Source: Deltaproteobacteria bacterium CG07_land_8_20_14_0_80_60_11
GTDB taxonomy: Bacteria > Desulfobacterota > Desulfobaccia > Desulfobaccales > 0-14-0-80-60-11
Length of the DNA: 10,805 nucleotides
Direction: 5' to 3'
Assembly (NCBI GenBank): GCA_002779455.1
Contig: PEWM01000136.1
Location: forward strand, 286-11,090
Shown piece after piece: positions 6,839-10,805 of this stretch (position 1 is its first letter; every line of letters starts with the position of its first letter). A program made the translations under genes and the position numbers. The notes under the pieces are model-generated. The model searched no databases. It had not been told where the DNA came from and saw only the letters and a program-made list of their open reading frames with translations.

Positions 6839-6864
6839 CCTGAAGGGGCCAATACCAGATTTTT

Positions 6865-6886
6865 CCGGCGATGACTAGCCCGCCGG
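6865..6886. other. Small GC-rich inverted repeat between bamA and skp
   Basis: CCGGCG (6865-6870) and CGCCGG (6881-6886) can pair around a 10-nt loop. The four Ts stand before the stem, not after it, and the downstream side reads GGAAG, so this is not an intrinsic terminator on the plus strand. It may affect mRNA stability between bamA and skp, or it may be chance in a GC-rich genome. Confidence 0.35.
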
Positions 6887-6924
6887 GGAAGTAAGTTCTA
6901 TATCGATCAACTCAGGAGGTCTGC

Positions 6925-7437
6925 ATGTCTAAGGTAGGTGTAGGTCTATTGTTAACCGTAGCTTTGGTTCTGACGCCGCTCTGGGCCGCGGCCGCCGAGT
7001 TCAAGGTCGGCGTCGTCGATGGTATGGACGTGGTCTCCAAATCCGCCGAAGGGAAACGGGTCCAGGACGCCATCAAGCGTAAATCCGAGGAACTGGGCAA
7101 ACCGTTCGCCCAGAAGCGCCAGGATCTGGCCAAGCAGGTCGAGGAGTTCCAGAAGCAGTCATCCGTGATGAAAGAAGATGCCCGCAAGCGTAAAGCGGAA
7201 GAGCTGGAAAAGAAGATGCAGAATTTTCAAAAGCAGGGCGCCGACGCCGAAAAACAGCTGCAGCAGTTCCAGCAAAAAGAACTGGCGCCGTTATTCCAGA
7301 AACTGGAAGGCGCAGTCAAATCCGTGTCCCAGGAAAACAAGCTGGATATGGTCCTGGACAAGCGCAATGCCGGGCTCCTGTTTATGGACCCCAAGCTGGA
7401 CATCACCGACAAGGTGCGCAGCAAGTTCGGCAACTAA
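6925..7437 (+). CDS. skp: Periplasmic chaperone Skp/OmpH
   Basis: Periplasmic holdase that binds unfolded outer-membrane proteins and keeps them soluble on the way to BamA. The 170-residue product matches the family size. Residues 1-23 are a Sec signal peptide (hydrophobic core LLLTVALVL, cleavage near WAAAA). The mature protein opens with the OmpH beta-strand FKVGVVDGMDVVSKSAEGK. A long charged coiled-coil hairpin, rich in K, E and Q, spans about 50-125 and forms the tentacle. A returning segment ends KLDMVLDKRNAGLLFMDPKLDITDKV, typical of OmpH proteins. The ATG has an ideal Shine-Dalgarno (AGGAGGT, 6914-6920). It sits between bamA and lpxD, the common bamA-skp-lpxD-fabZ-lpxA order of proteobacteria. 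Seven bases separate its stop from lpxD. Confidence 0.93.
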   Translation: MSKVGVGLLLTVALVLTPLWAAAAEFKVGVVDGMDVVSKSAEGKRVQDAIKRKSEELGKPFAQKRQDLAKQVEEFQKQSSVMKEDARKRKAEELEKKMQNFQKQGADAEKQLQQFQQKELAPLFQKLEGAVKSVSQENKLDMVLDKRNAGLLFMDPKLDITDKVRSKFGN

Positions 7438-7444
7438 AGGCTGC

Positions 7445-8503
7445 ATGACACACACCCTGGGCGAGCTGGCGGCCTTTCTGGGAGGAGAACTCCAAGGCCC
7501 CGCTGATCTTTCCATTGAGGGCCTTGCCCCCATCGATCAAGCCACGCCCCGGGAGATCACCTTCATCACGCACGGGCGGTTCGCCCGCCTGGCGGATCAG
7601 AGCCGCGCCGCCGCCTTTATCGTCTCCCAGGAATACGCCGGGCTGGCGCGGCCCCTGATCATCGTGGCTCACCCCTATCTGGCCTACGCCCGGGCGGCGG
7701 CCCTCTTCGCCCCTCCTGTTTGGCGCTGGCCCGGTATCAGCGATCTGGCCTATCTGGGCCCGGCAGTGGCCCTGGGCCAGGAGGTCTCCATTGCCCCCCT
7801 GGCCTTTATCGGCGCCGGCGTCCACCTGGGCGACCGGGTCACGGTCATGCCCGGCTGCGTCATCGGTGATGAGGTCCAAATCGGCGCCGGCACCCTGATC
7901 TATCCCAACGTCACCATCCGGGAGCGGTGCACGGTGGGGGCGCGGTGCATCATTCACAGCGGCACGGTGATCGGCGCCGACGGCTTCGGGTTCGTCCCCG
8001 GAGAGGCGGGACACGTGAAGATTCCCCAGTTGGGGACGGTGGTCATCGAAGACGACGTGGAGATCGGCGCCAATTGCGCCATCGACCGGGGGGCCCTGGG
8101 CGCCACCCGGGTGGGCCGGGGTGTCAAGATGGACAACCTGGTGCACCTGGCCCACAATGTGGAAGTGGGGGAATATTCCCTCCTGGTGGCCCAGGTGGGG
8201 GTGTCCGGCTCCACCAAACTGGGCAAAAGGGTGACCCTGGCGGGGCAGGTGGGGGTGACCGGCCATATCGAACTGGGCGACGGCGTCCAGGTGGGCGCCC
8301 AATCCGGCGTGCACCGTTCCGTCCCCGCTGGCCAGACGGTGTCCGGCTCCCCGGCGCGGCCGCATCGGGAATGGCTCCAGATTATGGGCCATCTCCCCAA
8401 ACTCCCTGACCTCTATCAACGGTTGAAACAGCTGGAGCAAGACGTGAGCGAACTCTCCGCCAGACTGGACCAGGAGCAGGAAATCTCAAAGTTGAAACCT
8501 TGA
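7445..8503 (+). CDS. lpxD: UDP-3-O-(3-hydroxyacyl)glucosamine N-acyltransferase LpxD
   Basis: Transfers an R-3-hydroxyacyl chain from acyl-carrier protein to the 2-amino group of UDP-3-O-acylglucosamine, the third step of lipid A synthesis, in the cytoplasm. From the ATG at 7445 it has 352 residues, normal for LpxD. An N-terminal uridine-binding domain (about 1-100) is followed by a left-handed beta-helix of hexapeptide repeats (about 100-300) and a C-terminal helical, coiled-coil-like tail (about 318-346). His237 in HLAHNV and His274 in GVTGH match the E. coli catalytic pair His239 and His276. The signature GADGFGFVP (177-185) is present. The frame stays open upstream into skp, but the ATG gives the family N-terminus (THTLGELAAFLGGEL); its Shine-Dalgarno (AAAGG, 7436-7440) is short-spaced. 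The stop codon lies inside the first unit of a heptamer repeat array. Confidence 0.96.
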   Translation: MTHTLGELAAFLGGELQGPADLSIEGLAPIDQATPREITFITHGRFARLADQSRAAAFIVSQEYAGLARPLIIVAHPYLAYARAAALFAPPVWRWPGISDLAYLGPAVALGQEVSIAPLAFIGAGVHLGDRVTVMPGCVIGDEVQIGAGTLIYPNVTIRERCTVGARCIIHSGTVIGADGFGFVPGEAGHVKIPQLGTVVIEDDVEIGANCAIDRGALGATRVGRGVKMDNLVHLAHNVEVGEYSLLVAQVGVSGSTKLGKRVTLAGQVGVTGHIELGDGVQVGAQSGVHRSVPAGQTVSGSPARPHREWLQIMGHLPKLPDLYQRLKQLEQDVSELSARLDQEQEISKLKP

Positions 8504-8525
8504 ACCTTGAACCTTGAACCTTGAA
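8498..8525. repeat. Heptamer tandem array, CCTTGAA x4, overlapping the end of lpxD
   Basis: Four perfect CCTTGAA units begin at 8498, 8505, 8512 and 8519, followed by a partial CCT. The first unit lies partly inside lpxD: its TGA at 8501-8503 is the lpxD stop, and the preceding proline codon CCT is also repeat sequence. The base just after the last partial unit leads straight into the fabZ ribosome binding site (CAGGAG, 8529-8534). The array thus fills almost the whole 39-bp lpxD-fabZ gap. Confidence 0.93.
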
Positions 8526-8542
8526 CCTCAGGAGCCGGAACC

Positions 8543-8998
8543 ATGAACCCGCCGCAGACCCTGAGTCTGGAAGAAATTCAAAAAATTCTCCCCCACCGAT
8601 ATCCTTTCCTCCTGGTGGATCGCATCACCAGTCTGGAGAAGGGCAAACGCGTGGTGGGGTTGAAAAATGTCTCCATTAATGAGCCCTTTTTCCAGGGGCA
8701 TTTCCCTGGCCGCCCCATCATGCCCGGTGTCCTCATCGCCGAGGCCATGGCCCAGGTGGGGGGCATCCTGGCCCTCTTATCCCTCCCGGAGCACCTGGGC
8801 AACTCTCACCTCTTCCTTCTGGGTTTAGACAAAATGCGCTTCCGCCAGCCGGTGGTCCCGGGAGACCAACTGCGGATCATCGTTGAATCCATGCGCGGTG
8901 GCAAGAAATTTTGGAAAATTAAGGCCCAGGCCTTTGTCAACCAGACCCTGGTGGCCGAAGGCGAGATCATGGCCGCAATCGGTCAAGGGGAGGAATGA
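8543..8998 (+). CDS. fabZ: 3-hydroxyacyl-[acyl-carrier-protein] dehydratase FabZ
   Basis: Dehydrates R-3-hydroxyacyl-ACP to trans-2-enoyl-ACP in fatty-acid elongation. It competes with LpxA and LpxD for the same hydroxyacyl-ACP substrates, which explains its place between them. The 151-residue hot-dog-fold protein has the usual length. Key motifs are ILPHRYPFLLVDR (15-27) and the active-site strand-helix FFQGHFPGRPIMPGVLIAEAMAQ (49-71), with catalytic His53 and Glu67. The H-x8-PGV pattern is that of FabZ rather than FabA. The ATG has CAGGAG (8529-8534) about 8 nt upstream. The stop codon overlaps or adjoins the lpxA start (ATGA at 8995-8998), implying translational coupling. Confidence 0.97.
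   Translation: MNPPQTLSLEEIQKILPHRYPFLLVDRITSLEKGKRVVGLKNVSINEPFFQGHFPGRPIMPGVLIAEAMAQVGGILALLSLPEHLGNSHLFLLGLDKMRFRQPVVPGDQLRIIVESMRGGKKFWKIKAQAFVNQTLVAEGEIMAAIGQGEE
8987..8993 (+). promoter_or_regulatory. Ribosome binding site that decides the lpxA start
   Basis: GGGGAGG (8987-8993), inside the end of fabZ, is a strong Shine-Dalgarno. It is one base from the ATG at 8995 but seven bases from the ATG at 9001, so only the second is well spaced. The second also gives the family N-terminus MAQIHPTALV, whereas the first would add Met-Arg. The start at 9001 is preferred. Confidence 0.7.
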
Positions 8999-9000
8999 GG

Positions 9001-9810
9001 ATGGCCCAAATCCACCCCACCGCCCTGGTGGATAAAACCGTCGAACTGGGTGAGGGCGTCACCGTAGGGCCTTACAGCATCATCCAGGGCCGGGTGCAGA
9101 TCGGCCGCGACACCCGCATCGGCTCCCACGTGGTGATTAAGGACTTCACCACCATCGGCAACAAGTGCGTGATTTTCCAGTTCGCGGTCATCGGAGAAAT
9201 TCCCCAGGACTTGAAATTCCAGGGCGAGGAAACCCAACTGATCGTTGGCGACGGCAACATCATCCGGGAGTTCGCCACCCTCCACCGCGGCACCGCCGGC
9301 GGCGGCGGCGTCACCCGCATCGGCCACGGCAACCTGTTCATGGCCTATACCCATGTGGCCCACGACTGCCAGGTGGGCAACGGCGTCATCATGTCCAACG
9401 CCGCGACCCTGGGCGGTCACATTATCCTGGAGGACTACGTCATTTTGGGGGGCCTCTCGGCGGTCCATCAGTTTTGCCATATCGGCTGCCACGCCTTTGT
9501 GGGTGGATGTTCGGCGGTGCATCGGGACGTCCCCCCATACGCTATGGCCGTGGGCAACCGGGCCAAGCTGGTGGGGCTCAACCTGGTGGGCTTGAAACGG
9601 CATGGCTTTACGGACTCCTCCCTCCAGCCCTTGAAACGGGCCTATGAACTCCTGTTCCTCTCGGAGTTGAACCAGAAAGAAGCCATCACCAGGATCAAAA
9701 ACGACTTGCCCCCGACTCCCGAGATCCAGCGCCTGCTCACGTTTCTGGAGACTTCGGAGCGGGGTCTGCTCCCGTCGGATGTCCGAGAACATCGGCTTAA
9801 TCGCGGGTAA
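9001..9810 (+). CDS. lpxA: UDP-N-acetylglucosamine O-acyltransferase LpxA
   Basis: Catalyses the first step of lipid A synthesis: transfer of a 3-hydroxyacyl chain from ACP to the 3-OH of UDP-GlcNAc, in the cytoplasm. From the ATG at 9001 it has 269 residues. The N-terminal left-handed beta-helix (about 1-185) is followed by an alpha-helical C-terminus with the family motif VGLKRHGF (196-203). Catalytic His121 lies in YTHVAHDCQVGN and aligns without gaps to E. coli His125; His140 and His156 match His144 and His160. Gly169 (in FVGGC) corresponds to E. coli Gly173, the hydrocarbon-ruler position, which suggests a long acyl chain of about C14. The C-terminus runs about 14 residues beyond the usual TxRGL ending because the frame continues over the start of lpxI. 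An ATG at 8995 is a possible but less well placed start. Confidence 0.96.
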   Translation: MAQIHPTALVDKTVELGEGVTVGPYSIIQGRVQIGRDTRIGSHVVIKDFTTIGNKCVIFQFAVIGEIPQDLKFQGEETQLIVGDGNIIREFATLHRGTAGGGGVTRIGHGNLFMAYTHVAHDCQVGNGVIMSNAATLGGHIILEDYVILGGLSAVHQFCHIGCHAFVGGCSAVHRDVPPYAMAVGNRAKLVGLNLVGLKRHGFTDSSLQPLKRAYELLFLSELNQKEAITRIKNDLPPTPEIQRLLTFLETSERGLLPSDVREHRLNRG

Positions 9811-10585
9811 GGGGCAGTTTCCCCTCCTGTTCGCCCAGGCCGCCCGGCAGCAGGGGGCCGCGGTTATCGCGGTGGCCCATCGGGGGGAGACTGACCCGGC
9901 CCTGGCCTCGTTCGTTACCGAACTCCACTGGATTCACGTGGGCCAGCTGGGCAAAATCATCCGCATTTTCAAGGCCGCCGGGGTCCGGCAGGCGGTGATG
10001 GCCGGCGGCATCAGCCGGGGCCGCCTATTCCGGGAGTTTCGCCCCGACTGGCGGGCCCTCAGCGTCATCCGCCGGGCCGGCGCCGGCCAGGACGACCGCC
10101 TCCTCCGGGCCGTAGCCGACGAGATGGAGGCCGAAGGCATTACCATCGCCTCCTCCACCCTCTTCCTTAGCGACCTCCTGGCCACCCCCGGCCCCCTCAG
10201 CCGCCGTCCTCCCACCCCGGCAGAGCTGGCCGACATCAACCTGGGAGTGCAGGCGGCCAGGGAGCTGGGTCGTCTGGACATCGGCCAGTGCGCCGTGGTG
10301 CGGCGGCAGGTGGTGGTGGCCCTGGAGACCATCGAAGGCACCGATGCGGCCATCCGCCGGGGCGGCGCCCTGGCCGGTCCCGGCGCCGTGGTGGTCAAGA
10401 TGAGCAAGCCCGGCCAGGACCTCCGGTTTGACGTGCCCGCCGTGGGCCTGGACACCATCGCCGCCATGCAAGAGGTCAAGGCCGCGGTGCTGGCCGTCGA
10501 GGCCGGCAAGACCCTGATCTTCGACCGCCCGGAAATGCGAGAGATTGCAGACCAGGCCGGGATTGCGGTCTGGGGTATCTCCTAG
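9779..10585 (+). CDS. lpxI: UDP-2,3-diacylglucosamine pyrophosphatase LpxI
   Basis: Hydrolyses UDP-2,3-diacylglucosamine to lipid X and UMP, the lipid A step done by LpxH in E. coli. LpxI is unrelated to LpxH and is known from Caulobacter and many alpha- and deltaproteobacteria. The 268-residue product has the normal length. It has the N-terminal motif IGLIAGKGQFPLLFA (5-19), a central MAGGISR (74-80), and a C-terminal catalytic domain with GQDDRLLR (103-110), EGTDAAIRRG (186-195), VVKMSKPGQDLRFDVPAVG (205-223) and GLDT (223-226). Asp218 and Asp225 are candidate catalytic or metal-binding acids. The ATG lies within lpxA and the two genes overlap by 32 bp in different frames; no good Shine-Dalgarno is visible, so translation probably depends on coupling. 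No lpxB follows in this window; the next gene is convergent. Confidence 0.95.
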   Translation: MSENIGLIAGKGQFPLLFAQAARQQGAAVIAVAHRGETDPALASFVTELHWIHVGQLGKIIRIFKAAGVRQAVMAGGISRGRLFREFRPDWRALSVIRRAGAGQDDRLLRAVADEMEAEGITIASSTLFLSDLLATPGPLSRRPPTPAELADINLGVQAARELGRLDIGQCAVVRRQVVVALETIEGTDAAIRRGGALAGPGAVVVKMSKPGQDLRFDVPAVGLDTIAAMQEVKAAVLAVEAGKTLIFDRPEMREIADQAGIAVWGIS

Positions 10586-10607
10586 GACCTTCACCCCCAA
10601 CTCCCCC

Positions 10608-10655
10608 ACCGGGTCATTATCAGTCTGATCTGATCCCGGTTTGGTGATTGTCACC
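10608..10655. terminator. Candidate termination region: two hairpins between convergent genes
   Basis: Hairpin 1: ACCGGGTCA (10608-10616) pairs with TGA-T-CCCGGT (10631-10640) through nine base pairs with one bulged T at 10634, capped by an inner ATCA/TGAT stem (10619-10622 with 10626-10629). Hairpin 2: GGTGA (10643-10647), loop TTG, TCACC (10651-10655). Both sit in the 114-bp gap between the lpxI and cdsA stop codons, where a two-way terminator is expected. Only three Ts follow hairpin 1 and there is no T-run on the other strand, so classic intrinsic termination is doubtful. Confidence 0.35.
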
Positions 10656-10699
10656 CCAACTCATGGTTATTACATCACGATTTGGCTTGTATCACTGCA

Positions 10700-10805
10700 C
10701 TAGCCGATCAGAAACAAACGGACGTAGACCACCAGGGGGGCGGCGAAGAGCAGGCTGTCCAGGCGGTCCAGCATGCCGCCGTGGCCCGGGAGGAGTCCCG
10801 AGGTG
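10700..10805 (-). CDS. cdsA: Phosphatidate cytidylyltransferase CdsA (C-terminal fragment)
   Basis: Inner-membrane enzyme that makes CDP-diacylglycerol from phosphatidic acid and CTP, the branch point of phospholipid synthesis. Only the last 35 codons are in the window; the 5' part lies beyond the right edge. The visible sequence TSGLLPGHGGMLDRLDS carries the end of the CDP-diglyceride synthetase signature (H-G-G-x-x-D-R-x-D), followed by the final membrane segment LLFAAPLVVYVRLFLIG and a TAG stop (complement of 10700-10702). The gene runs towards lpxI. Family identity is clear despite the short fragment, because this motif is highly specific. Confidence 0.93.
   Translation of the reverse strand, partial: TSGLLPGHGGMLDRLDSLLFAAPLVVYVRLFLIG

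Noticed and set aside
6811..6860. GAACTT in the bamA-skp array as the -35 of a sigmaE-type promoter for skp
   Set aside because: The GAACTT strings are by-products of the heptamer units, and no TCTGA-like -10 is found about 16 bp downstream of either copy.
7178..7444. Upstream extension of lpxD in frame into skp
   Set aside because: The extension reads skp out of frame, giving a Ser/Trp/Lys-rich sequence without LpxD character; the ATG at 7445 gives the family N-terminus.

Overview
This is a GC-rich chromosomal segment from a diderm bacterium. The most likely source is a member of the former Deltaproteobacteria (Desulfobacterota or relatives). I infer this from the gene order lysS - lolC/E - lolD - bamA - skp/ompH - lpxD - fabZ - lpxA - lpxI, which I recall from Geobacter-like and other deltaproteobacterial genomes, from the use of LpxI rather than LpxH, and from the style of the proteins. 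The species cannot be fixed from the sequence alone.

Layout. (1) Positions 1-97, minus strand: the first 32 codons of an exported protein of unknown function, with a strong Shine-Dalgarno and a consensus-like sigma70 promoter preceded by an A-tract. (2) Positions 98-546: a divergent intergenic region of about 450 bp. Its middle (238-430) is packed with short palindromic repeats, and its right end carries a plausible promoter for lysS. (3) Positions 547-10585, plus strand: nine co-directional genes that look like one transcription unit. (4) Positions 10586-10699: a short convergent gap with two hairpins. (5) Positions 10700-10805, minus strand: the C-terminal end of cdsA (phosphatidate cytidylyltransferase).

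The plus-strand cluster is an outer-membrane biogenesis operon headed by a housekeeping tRNA synthetase. LolC/E and LolD extract lipoproteins from the inner membrane. Skp/OmpH chaperones outer-membrane proteins across the periplasm and BamA inserts them. LpxA, LpxD and LpxI carry out acylation and pyrophosphate-cleavage steps of lipid A synthesis. FabZ feeds the hydroxyacyl-ACP pool that LpxA and LpxD draw on. CdsA, convergent, belongs to phospholipid synthesis.

The genes are ordinary in kind and I see no new multi-gene system. The features most worth a second look are: an extra N-terminal domain of TolB-N/CsgG/FlgO type between the signal peptide and POTRA1 of BamA; heptamer tandem-repeat arrays in every non-tight junction of the operon, one of which supplies the stop codon of lpxD; and the cluster of palindromic repeats in the divergent region.
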